Assembly: GCA_036245805.1 (NCBI GenBank)
Contig: BTRK01000004.1
Coordinates: 30,117,541-30,181,540, forward strand
DNA from: Pristionchus mayeri
Lineage: Eukaryota > Nematoda > Chromadorea > Rhabditida > Neodiplogasteridae
DNA: 64,000 nt
Reading direction: 5' to 3'
Positions within the stretch are counted from its first letter, which is position 1. The number at the start of each line of letters is the position of its first letter. The position numbers and the translations under genes were made by a program. The notes beneath the pieces were generated by a model that saw only the letters and a program-made list of their open reading frames with translations, ran no database searches and was not told the DNA's origin. This document shows positions 27,076-38,800 of the stretch, piece after piece.

Positions 27076-30000
27076 ATGCGTGGGAAATCGGGGGATGAAG
27101 ATGGATTTTACAGGGTGAATCGGGAGGAAATGGGCGACGTGAAGTACGCCGTCGTTCGTGTGCAGGGAGAACAGAGGATGATCGACCTGTTCACGCTTCT
27201 GGTGAGAGAATTGCGATTTTGTGTGGGGAGATTAGGATTTTGTGTGGGGAGATACTTCGAGATACAGGGGAAATACAAGGGTGCATAGGGGCGATAAGTA
27301 GTGCACGTTTTGCCCTTCTTCAATGCCACTGGGATATGTGATAAAAGGAGGTATCTACTAAAAAATATGCAGTTACACTATGCATTATGCGCGGATTTTT
27401 TCACAGAGTTAACAGTGTTGTGAACAATGTTCAATTGCAATGTTTCATTCTTGAGAGGAGCAAGGAAAGCTCAAGTTGGAGAGGGCAAAGAATAGGGCGT
27501 GCCTTTATCGGGTGATCATTTTCACAAAAAAATCTCATAAATAGATGCAGAAATTGTGATTTGGATTACACTATATAGTGTGTGCATGACTGTTTCACTG
27601 AGCAAGCGTTTGAGATATGACGTGAAATAGTAGCATTTGTAGCTAGGGACTCGAAAAAAGATTATGCGCACTGATTATCGGGAGTGTGTCTCTTGTAATC
27701 ATCGAGAGAGGGCAGAGAATCTATCCGTGTAACTCTCTCCTCCAAACTACCACTATTGATGGCAAGATTAAGTATGAGAGTGAGAATATGGAGAGATTCA
27801 TCTCAGGTGAGTAACGGGTACTCGGACGTCTCCTTCGTCTCCTCCCTCGCCCACACGATACTCAAGACGGACACAACTCCTGCCACGGTCGGTCGAGAAA
27901 ATGGACAATTTCCTACTTGCTCATAAATTTGCTAGAATTTATAGGTTGAAAATGCTGCGATGTTCACATTTGTAATTTGTTGAACACTATGGTATGGTTG
28001 ATGCGAAGGAGTCTCTGTCGGAAGCCCGTGAAGAAGTTACGAGATTCCCATTGCAGGAAGAGCCCTCTACTTCTCGCGTCTCCTCTTCCTCCTCCTCTGC
28101 TGCAGCCCGTAGCAGCAATGCGACAGCTGCAGCTGCAGCCGTATCCACGACCACTGTGGAATTGCAGCAGCAGGAGCCTCCGACCACCCCTCAGCAGCAA
28201 CCTCCGAAGCCGCAGCAGCAGCAAGGAAGGGTTCCGAAGACCGCAGAGGTTGGATCTCAAAGTTTTCTTCTTATTTAGACATATGTGCCCATCGTATCAC
28301 ATTTGTTGATCTTAAACATATGGTTGGATGCTCCATGATTCCCAAAGATGTAAAAAAAGTATCACCACTAACCAAAGAAACAAGTAGAGAAATCGAACAA
28401 AACTACATTTATCTATAAGCATTTATATCGACATTCCGCCGTAATCCAATATTGTTGCAGGATGAGTCCTTCTCTTCTCCGTCCAAGACGAATGCTGCTG
28501 ATCTGCTGCAGAGTCTGTTCGAGAGGAATGCTGAGGTGAGCTGACGATGACCATTTATCATCAATAGACTATTGATCACGATTGGTTTGAAACTCCTGTG
28601 CCAGATTTGAAACCTTTCTATTAGTGGAAACACGAAGAGCGGAACGAGACGATTTCAATTTTTTTATATTCTTGATTTATATTTTTTCAGGAAGACGCCA
28701 ATGCTCATCTCCAGATGGCCGCACAGCCTCAACAGTGGATCCTCGGTGAGTTTCAGTTATCGATTCGCATCAGATGTATGGCGACTACGATATCATGACA
28801 CAGCTCCTCCCCTTGCAGCAAACGGCGAGATCCCTGCACCGACGGCCTCGTTCACCGCGCAGCCGATGATGATGGTGAGTTGTGTGTTTCTGTCGTGTGC
28901 GAAACGTCGCTTTTCCTGACGCGCAATTATAGCTTTTTTCAGCCGATTCAGCTGATTCCCGGAGGCGGCTTCGGTGCTCCCGAATTCGGCGGTGGTCCGA
29001 TTGTGAGCGAAATTCCCTGACATACTTCCTGATCATCAAACATATCACGCCTCTCACGAAAGAATAGAGCTAGAATGGACATTCTTGGGAATGGAGGGAA
29101 ACTCGTGAAATGAATTCTAGCCGGTTTTGGGCATCCTAAGGCATGCCTGACCACCTCCCAAAGTCTTATTGCGCAGACTTCATTTTGGAGCTTCATACAC
29201 CGGGTCGCAATTCGGTATCACTCACTTTAAGGGCCGATTTCTCGTAAACGGTGATAGATTGAGCAAAGTTGCCCTCTGAGTGACCCCGACTCATTTTTTG
29301 AGCTCTATCGATCTATCAAAACCAATTTCTCAAAATCGCATTTTTAACAGTTCTACATTGCTGGTACCTTTTCTCAAAAATGTAGGTAAAGTAGCCGCTC
29401 AAATTCTCACAGTGGATACATCTCAACGAGAGCTTTCCAATGAGTGGTTTGCGAAAAAAATACGAGAACCCTGGTGAGAGTTTCGCCCTTTTAACTGCGT
29501 CTGAATCGTTTGAACTTTATTTTCAATAGACTATTTTCATTTCAGACCGCTCTTTTCGGAGCGGGCGGACGAAAATGATCGATTTCCAATCGATATCCCT
29601 GTTGAAAATAAAGTTCAAACGATTCAGACGAAGTTAAAAGGGCGAAACTCTCACCAGGGTTCTCGTATTTTTTTTCGCAAACCACACATTGGAAAGCTCT
29701 CGTTGAGATGTATCCACTGTGAGAATTTGAGCTGCTACTTTACCTACATTTTTGAGAAAAAGTACCAGCAATGTAGCACTGTTAAAAATGCGATTTTGAG
29801 AAATTGGTTTTAATGGATCGATAGAGCTCAAAAAATGAGTCGGGGTCACTCAGAGGGCAACTTTGCTCAATCTATCACCGTTTACGAGAAATCGGCCCTT
29901 AAAGTGAGTGATACCGAATTGCGACCCGGTGTATGAAGCTCCAAAATGAAGTCTGCGCAATAAGACTTTGGGAGGTGGTCAGGCATGCCTTAGGATGCCC

Positions 30001-30902
30001 AAAACCGGCTAGAACTCACTTCACGAGTTTCCGTCCATTCCCTGACTCAGCTCGATTTTCTCTTGAGAGGCGTGATATTACGGTAATTGATTTACAGAGC
30101 AATCGCAGCATCAACTACGCTGGCATCGACGGCACCGGACGGAAAATGGTGAGTGCACTTGAATTTCGGGAGAAGAGACGGTTAAAAATTGTACAAGTTG
30201 TTGGATACATCTTCGATTTTTTAGTAGCCTACGACGTGAGGCTTTACATAAGACGTTTATGAAGATAGTAATTTGAGATTTAAGCATTGCTCTTTTCAGC
30301 CGTTCAACGTTCGCATGAAAGGATGGCAACGCAAGATTCTTTCGGACGCCATGGCGTGAGTTTCTTGGTTTATGCGGAATTCTACAGTGTCCCTATCCTA
30401 GTAACCCTGTGACCATCGTTGCAGGAACGGCGTTCCCGTTGGCGAAGAGCTCAAAGTTCTATGCGATAGCGCCCAGGTCACCGAGGTTCAGGTGAGAGAT
30501 AGGTTTTTTTCTTTCGGATTTCATGTACAGTAATCTCAAGGCATGTTGAATGACGAATTTATTAGTTGTAATAAATTATGTATATTGCTTTATATAACAA
30601 ATGAACGTCATCTTTTGTTATTTGATCTTTGCTCTCTGTAGGCGATTCGGTTCTTCCGCAAACGTCGGTACGGACAGGCGGGCGACAGCTCCTTCCCGAT
30701 GGAGGACGACGGTGACGGTGAGTGCGTGCTGTAGAGCGACGTTTATCAATTACGGATTTCGATTAAAATATTCATTGAATGAGCTAGGGCGACGTTTACC
30801 ACTTCAGCACACAATACCGTACTTACAGGCATGCTTAGCAATTCTCCCGAAGGCCCTGCACCACCACCGTTCCATCTGCCGAAGACGGAAGACATCGAGT
30901 GA
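27076..30902 (+). CDS. Divergent homeodomain-like protein, Gln/Ala/Ser-rich
   Basis: Twelve exons: 27076-27201, 27807-27887, 28057-28248, 28461-28535, 28691-28746, 28819-28874, 28943-29002, 30098-30148, 30300-30355, 30425-30491, 30642-30717, 30829-30902. Phases fit and the protein is about 320 residues. The N-terminus (MRGKSGDEDGFYRV) is followed by a low-complexity Ser/Ala/Gln stretch. Near the C-terminus, about 50 residues from FNVRMKGWQRKILSDAM to VTEVQAIRFFRKRRYG resemble a homeodomain: helix 1 with W and L, helix 2 EELKVLCDSAQ, and a helix-3 pattern like VQxWFQNRR. The usual WFQN is replaced by RFFRK. A nuclear DNA-binding role is inference; I do not recognise an orthologue. The start could be further upstream; TTATCAG before it may be a trans-splice site. 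Confidence 0.7.
29045..30075. mobile_element. 1.03-kb near-perfect inverted-repeat (hairpin) element
   Basis: The two halves, about 29045-29540 and 29590-30075, are reverse complements with only scattered differences (GGTTTTGGGCATCCTAAGGC, CGGTGATAGATTGAGCAAAG, CATCTCAACGAGAGCTTTCC appear in both). Ends are TCACGCCTCTCA...TGAGAGGCGTGA, flanked on each side by TA, a Tc1/mariner-type target duplication. The centre is only about 50 bp. It fills most of the intron 29003-30097 of the homeodomain-like gene. No transposase is encoded. Confidence 0.88.
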
Positions 30903-32898
30903 GACTCCGCCTATTACTATCTGATTCCTAGTTTTAACCATTTACATATATCTCATGAAATACTACCTCACTATGTCATTCATCTCGGTATAATGTACAT
31001 CTCTTTAGTATTTGATTGTTCTCCAATGAGCTTCTTAGCAACATCTTATGATTAGAATGTATATTTATTAATAGCAAGATGTATACGGTTGTAAACCCCG
31101 ATTCCAACTGCACCAGTCGTGGTACCCATTCAGTGATTGTTAATAACTTCGTTTTATCGTTTTCAAAGTTATTGGGACGACGTTATAAAGATGGTCTGTT
31201 CCAGAATGTTCGAAGGCATCAGAGGTGGTCATTTGTTGGGGGTATGCCAGGGGGAAGAGGGGGTACACTGATGAGGGAGGGGGAGGAAGGGAAGTGGGAG
31301 GAGTGGTTCACGCTCGCATATCCTTACAACTTAGCACTCCACTCCAGAAGGAACCCTCTCGAATCCGCTCGATCTCTCCTGCTCCCTCTGGCTCTCTCTC
31401 ACTCTCTCACTCGCATGTATTCTCTCTTCCCCGCTCCCTCTGCCTTTGCAACCCTCGTTGATCCCCTCTCTCTCTCCCCCGAGGGCTTGACGCCTGTCGA
31501 GTAGATATGAGTGGATGTGTGTGCAGATGCGGCGGCAAGTGGATTACCGTCCCATCGACTATCGTATTCGACGAGAGTTCGGTGTGTCGTCAAGCAGGTC
31601 AGATGATTCGATAATTGCGCGTCGTTTTGCTTCCTTCCGAGCCATTTACGCTGCATTCCGGTTCCGGAATGGAGACCGAATACTGTTTATCCTCTTGCAC
31701 TTTTTTCTTTGCAATTCGTTCTCATCCCAAACGTTCCTACCATTCGGATGGACTATCAATTCCCCACTCTGTTGTCTGGCAGTCTCTCCCTTCTGACTGC
31801 TCTCTCTCCCTCTCTGCTTCTCTGTCTCTCCTCGAGTGATCTACTCTCTCGCTCATCTTATGTTTGAGCAGCGCTTGTTCGACGATTTCTTCGAGGAGGG
31901 ATGCATGGGAAGAAGAAACATCGAGAGAGATCGGCAAGATTATCGTCAATATGCCACTCGTTCGCCTCCCCTCATTTGGTCTCTTGTGCTCTTCTCCGTT
32001 GCGTTACTGAACAATTCGAAATTTTTGCCAGACCCATTTTATTTTTCCGACATATATTTACGACCAATTGATATCCTGCAGTCCATGTGGTTTCCATCAT
32101 TGTCCGAATGGCCGTTCGGAGTGCAAGTAATAGCGCATTTACGCGTCCGTTAGTGGGCGAGAGGAAGGTGTAAAGGAGGAGATTGAGGAGTGGATGTTCA
32201 GCAATTTTTATTGCTCCTTCTTGAGTCTAAACTGCGGTCTTTCAAAGTGCCAAAATTGCGCATTTAGCGGCCATTGACACGAAATAACTGGTCATCATTG
32301 CATTGCGGCGCTTGATCTCCGTCCTCTCTTTCTCTTGCACTCTCTCCATTTCCCACTGTCTCTCCTCCAGCTTATGGTAATCCTACTTGTTGATTGACTG
32401 GATGATGTTTCTCCATTTCTCCTCTTCCCCACTCTCTCTCTCATTCTCTTTCACGGAATCGACGCATCCGAATTCTATAGTTCTGGAAATGTGATTCGAC
32501 AAACGTCGTCCTTCATCACACAATGCAATTTTTGCTTGAAGTTTTCAGATTGGGAAACGTCGGCCTAATCCTACACACCTCCTTCCTCTGCGTATCTGCC
32601 CATGGTCCCCAATCGCTACTGATCTGTACAGTCCACTACAAATTCTGACACTATCCGTTCCCTGCCACTCTCTCCATTTGATCTACAGAATTTCATAACG
32701 CTTGGTTATTATTGTCATGTCGCGACAAATCAATTATCTTAACGATTCAAATCGATCAATATTCGCAATCCAGGAGCCCTTCTCTCTACATCGCTAGAGA
32801 AGGCGCGAGTCTCGGACGGATAAGTGAATAGATAAAGGAGGATGGGCGGGGAAACGGTAGGCCACAGTTCTTGATTGATCTATACCGCTCCATCTCAG
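30903..32898. promoter_or_regulatory. Region upstream of the first recognised PDZ-LIM exon
   Basis: This 2-kb region holds the 3' end of the preceding gene and, presumably, the promoter and a short first exon of the PDZ-LIM gene. The first recognised exon is open upstream and the usual few residues before the PDZ domain are missing. A purine-rich part (31250-31300) and a CT-rich part (31370-31480) are seen. No exon could be fixed here. Confidence 0.45.
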
Positions 32899-35800
32899 GT
32901 TACGGTAAGGATGGCGCGGGGGGACCGCTTGACGTCGTGGGGCTTCGGTGTCGCCGAAACGGATCGCGGACAAATGATCATTGTGAATGTGAGTGTGTGG
33001 TGTTTTGTAGGTGTTTCGTTTCCCCCGTCGAGATCTCTTGTCGAAATTTCAACTAGACTCGTGTTTTGTAATCGTCGACGTGCACCACGCCCTTATCAAT
33101 AACAGTTTTGTTTGTGTAGTAGGGAGGGAAGGGAGGGAGCGAGTGGCGTATCATCGATACCTGCTCCCTTCTCCTCTTCTCTGGATATTTTAAACTCACT
33201 GAGAGGACAAGCAGCCTTCTTTTTGCTACGCCCAAGGGCAAGAGAGAGAGATGATACTCAGCGAGAGCGGATAATAGCGGAAGTTAGCCAACTGTTCCCT
33301 TCCCTCCGGCAAAACCGAGTGTACGCGAGAAAAGCACTCTTACGCAAGCTTTCCTGGCCAGCCATGATAGCTCAGTTGGGAGAGCGTTAGACTGAAGATC
33401 TAAAGGTCGCCGGTTCGATCCTGGCTCGTGGCATGTTTTGCAACCCAATAATTTTTTTGCCCAACGGGTTGAGGAGGGGAGGAGATTTCTCGGAGCTCCT
33501 CTCATCAATTTTGCCTTCTGTTTGTAGATACACTTGCGCAGGGAAGAGACGAGAGAGTGTGTGAATGTGAGAGAGTCGAGTGGGAAAACAGCCGAGTTAG
33601 TGCACAGATAAGAGAGGGTGCAGCGAATCATCCGGACAACGAGAGAACACGTGAAATGAGGAGAGTTCGAGGCACTTCTCCGTCTGATTTTGCCCTTGAG
33701 AAGAGAGAAGCTCCCTCATCATCATTAGGCTTGTACAATCTGGTGCTCCTCACGCCGCCGATTACTGTTTTCTAAAAAAACATTGATTTTTTTGCATTGC
33801 GTGAGCGAGGTCGACGTTTTCTACTTCACACCACGCTTCAGGTCGTTCCGGGATCGCTCGCCGATCGTGCCGGTCTGCGTAACGGCGACATTCTCGACAT
33901 TCTCGAGGGTGGGCGACATTTCCGAATACGCAAAATTTGAGGAATTTTTTAATTGCGTGGTCTCTGCCTTCCAGCCTGCACTCAAGTCGCTCTTCACTCT
34001 CTACAACCAGTCATTCGCTCGATAGATTCGACGATTCCCATTTCAGGTTTGAACAATCTCGACCTCAAGGCGACCGACCGACTTCTGGTCACGTCTCGCG
34101 ACCGCATCGAACTCGTCGTGCACAGGTACGACGTTTTCCAATTCGGCTATTCTCTATCCAAATTTGCACTGCGTGTACTGTTCCGACGTTTCGCTTATCA
34201 GGTTACTGCGGGTTTAGCCTTGATTCGATGTTTTAATTCGCGCCGGCTAATTCAAATGAAAGGAAGAGTAGGTCATTTCCAATAGGAGGTGCTAATTGCC
34301 ATGTTGGCATCTGTCTTGCGGGGTTTAGATGATATCTTCATCTGATCTCTAGTAGAAACGAGCGGGATTCCGGATCTCTGTACTCTACTCGAAACGCGTA
34401 CTATCTCGTCTTTCTCCCCTATGTCTCTCTGCACTCTCTGAAATCCCCACACTCCCTCACTCGGGATCATCATCATCATCTTGGGTTTGATAAGATCTCG
34501 AGAGGTGAAAGAGCGCGCCCCGCGTGAAAACCGGATCGGCATTTCGGGTCTGAGAGGTGGCTATGCACCCGCGGCGCCGTTTACAAATCTTCACCTCCCT
34601 GTCCGAAATAAACCAAGACTTGCAATAGCAAAAGTCGACCGAATGCGCACCACGAGTAATAAACTGGCGGAATTCAGGATGTGACATGGCCATAAACCCA
34701 GAAATAAAGTGAACGGGAAGAAAGCCCGGTGATAGAGAAACTCAGCTGAAATCTCAAGGCCACGCCCACATTTGATTGTGGAGCGAGAATGGAGAGAGAA
34801 GGAGAGAACCGATGAGAGAGCGGAAGATAGTGAGAGACGGAAGAGAAGCAGAGTGAGCGAGAGAGCAGGCGAAAGCGAGAAGGCTCCCCCCGCTCTCGAA
34901 TATGGTCAGTGAGTGTGGATAGCGATCCTCCCCAGTTCATTGTCACTCACTCGTTCCCGAGATGGTGCAGCTAACCGCAGCCCCCAAACCATGGTAGGAA
35001 TGTTCAAATTTTGAATTCGCGCCTCTTCGAAAACAAAAAAATAAAAGTTCTACGGGAAATCATCAAAAATTTGAAAAATTCCGGAAGTTACCGTAACTCA
35101 AACAATCGTTGCAGGAACACGGGCGCATCGTCGAGTACTGCGGCCGGCCAAGCACGCATCTGGAAGCCGGAGATCACGCAGGACACCCACATCAACAAGT
35201 TCCAGGTAATATTTGCCGGCTGTGACATTGCCTACATGAACTTACCAGAATTTCTGAAAGTGTGGTGTAAGCATCGAGAAACGTCGTCCATTTGCAGCAC
35301 TCGACGCACCACATCCCAGCCGAGCTGCCACGACAGCCAACCCCCAGCGTGCGCGTCAGTTTGGAGCACTCGAATACGGTAAGCAATTTTGAAAGCAGCC
35401 TCTTCCTTCCGTCTTAGCGCTGATCACAATTCGGCTGGGTGTTCGGTCAAAAGCACTTGAACTTTAGAGACGGATTCTCTTCGTATAGATCGTTCACTAT
35501 CATACATAAACTTTTTGTTGCTCCGCTCTCTACTTTTTGTCTGTACTCTTATTGGTTAGAGAAAGAGGAGAGAGTGGGGGAGGGAGAGAGAAGGCCAATA
35601 ATCATTGCCCATTATGGCAGGCGGACACATGGAGGGGGCGTTGAGTCAATACCCTTTCGGTTTTGCGTGCTTTCTTTCCAACTCTCCCTAACCGAAGAGA
35701 GAGAGAATAAAAATAGTATGAACACTGTCAGATGATTCATATCGAGTTAGAATAAGCCACTGAAAAAGTAATAGGGATTCAGTAATCGCGTATGAATCAT

Positions 35801-38800
35801 ACATGGAATCACACAAACAGCGGAAGAGTAATAATCAATCGTCCTTGAAGACTACCGTACCCCAGGGCTTCAACTCGTCCGCGCTGCCCTTCAACACTGA
35901 CCCGCGCGTCAAGGTTAGCATTAGAATTTGAATGGCGCCAAGCATGCATAATATTGATAATGTCTAAATGCAATATACAGAATTCATGGTTTTAGGATAG
36001 TAGGAGAAATGCAGACTAATCGATAATCTCTGCAGCACAACCAGTACAACTCCCCTCTCTCGCTGTACTCGAAGCAGAACGCAGCTGAGCAGTACGAACT
36101 CCAGACCTCTGAACTACTGTGAGCATTCAAATATTTGAATTCGCGCCATTCAATCGCTACTTTTTCAAGTCTCCGTACAAAGTCTCCACACCTTTTGGGT
36201 GTTCCTAATCGCTTTTCCCTTTCTGCCGCTGTTTTTGCAAGGAGATCTCTGTCGCGCTCTCTCCCTTTCCCATGCTCTCTCGTCGTCTGTCTCTTTCTAT
36301 GTCGCTCTCCCCGATCAGCACTCGCTCTCTCTCCTCTCGAGGGTATCTCCATTTCGAACGGGTGAACTGACCTAATTATCTCAAGGAAAGAGAGGAATTC
36401 AATTCCAGCTCCATCTCTCCATTGATCTGACAGCTGATGACAGTACCCTGTGCGTACAGTAATCTGGCCATTCCATACGAAATACTGTGTCACACAATTT
36501 ATCGATCGATCAGAGACGTAATTTATTAATTAGTAGACTAATTAATCTTTGTCGGGGCTTATTGGGAGGGGATGAGGGACTTGGCGAACTCCTTGACCTG
36601 CAAAAATCACTCATTTTGCGTGGAATAAGCTGTCATCATGTCAACCAATTGCGTATCTGACCCGTAGCACTCTACCGTAATCCTCCTACCGTACCTTTTC
36701 GACGAGGCCAGACTTGGCGGCCTTGAGCTCGGCCTTGACTGCATCAGAGGCCTCGGAGATGATCTTCTTGATCTGGAGGGACGGCGATCATAGATCAGAC
36801 AGGGGAGATCAACGATCAATTACCTGCTCGACGAGGGTCTTCGTGGGAGTGTCTGCTCCCTTCTCGTACGTGCTCACAATCTGCAAATAGATTTTTTTAA
36901 ATTAAAAAAAAGAATTAGATATCGCACGTTGTTGAGGACGGTCTGTGCCTCGGGGGTGAACTCGGAAATGAGGGACTTGGCCTGAAATAAGGGTGTTAAA
37001 GCCGGAGCCAGGAAAGGACAGCCGGGAATAGGAACTGACGAGAGTGATCATCTCCTGCTCCTTCTGGAGACCGAAGTCCTTGAACTTGTTCGCCTTCTCC
37101 TGCAAGAGCCGTCTATTATTGCTAGAGCCGGTGAATAGATGGAGAGCCGGAAAATGGCGGGCCGGGTCCGGGACCGCCATGTACCTGCTGGTCGGCCGGG
37201 AGAGTCGCGATGGCCTCGTTGATCTGGGCGACTTTCTGGTTGCGGGAGAGGTCGAGGTTCTTACCGATCTCCTGGAGCTGCAATGCAAAATCACAAACCG
37301 GAAATTAGGTATCGACCTTTCCCGGATCTCATCAGAACCGTACCTTTTGGACGAAGGCGGGGTCGAACGAGGCGAGTGCCGACTGGACCTTTGCTCGGAG
37401 GGCCTGAAATTTCTTGGATTTCCGGATCCGGGAAATAGTTGGTCCCAAAACACGGTAACTGCACTCACGGCGAAATCCTGTCCCTCGTCGGCGAGAGCTA
37501 CTGTGGCGAATGCAACGACGGCCAACACACGGAACATTTCCTGGAAATTATTTGTTACAAACGCTCAAAATGGGATGAAAAGCATCGGGAAAGGAGCGAA
37601 AATGAACGGATGATCGGAGGTCCCAAAACAGTCGCTTTTATATGCACTACCCGATGAGCGAGTAAGGGGATCAAGGGAGAGAGAGGGGGGGAGGCAGAGT
37701 TCGAACCAATTATCCCCGGCTGAATCCGAGTGGGGGGAATGGCGCAATCCACCCCGCAAACATGAATAATCCGGACTGCGGGAATCGCGGTGTTCGGATT
37801 GATAGACAAGGGAGAAGTTATGTTTTTGATAGACAAAGGAAGCTTATTAACCATTTCTCTATTAGAACTTATGAACTTGGGAAATTTCTGAACAGCATTC
37901 AAACTGTGCACAGAAATCTTTTTCATCTCACTTCCTCCTTCCACTTTTCCTTCCCCGATCGGGGGGGGGGGGGTGATCACACGCCCGCTCCAATCAACCC
38001 CGCATCAGATTACGAGCATTCATCTCTGCTCCAAATCCGCTCAACGATCTCGTCCTCGAACGTAAACTTTTGTGCGCAGCGCCAATGAAATGAACGCATC
38101 ACTAAAAACGCCCGCTGTAATCCGAGAGAACCGTGGTGCCAGACTGACTTGGCTTATACCTACGTCATTGCAGGAACAAGATGTCGCTGAATGGAGCACG
38201 TGGTCCGGCACCGGCTGCGGGAGCAGGAGCGCCCTCGTTCCGCTCCGAGACCATGCGTCTCATCCAGGAGGAGGCAGCTCGTGGAGGTTATTTGAATTTT
38301 TGAATTCCCTCCTTCACTTCGTTGGATGGAGTGGCGTAATGCATAAATGCCCATGTTTTCGATTTTCAGAATTTATTGGCGAGAAGCGGTAAAATTTGAA
38401 TTCAGGCCGCAGCAACACGCTCAGCAGCCACCCGAATCCCAACAACCTACCCACCTGCTTCGTCTGCACTCGCCCCATACTGTAAGAGACTGTAGATATG
38501 GCTACGGTAGATCACGGAAACATTCGAACGTAGCTTTATCGGGTACTTAGGATAACACAGATATCACTAGGGTGGTGACGATTGTGAATGTACATTGATG
38601 TAGCGAATGATGAGAGGAAGTGGTCGTAGGAGAACAATTGGGGTCCGAGTTTGAGAGAGAGAGAGAGGGGTCATGGGTCTCGGCCTATCGCCTTCCGAGC
38701 AGGATGGCGCCGCCGGTGCGCTGATAGCGGACGGCTCGAGGCGGGATGCCCTGAATTTATGAATTTTGAATTGGCGCCCGAAATATGAGAAAGTCCAAAA

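Noticed and set aside
31527..31600. Possible first exon of the PDZ-LIM gene (MRRQVDYRPIDYRIRRE)
   Set aside because: Its donor phase would put a stop codon in the following PDZ exon, so it cannot join directly.
37964..37977. Poly-G run as a quadruplex or regulatory element
   Set aside because: A single homopolymer run could be a sequencing or slippage product; no further G-runs support a quadruplex.
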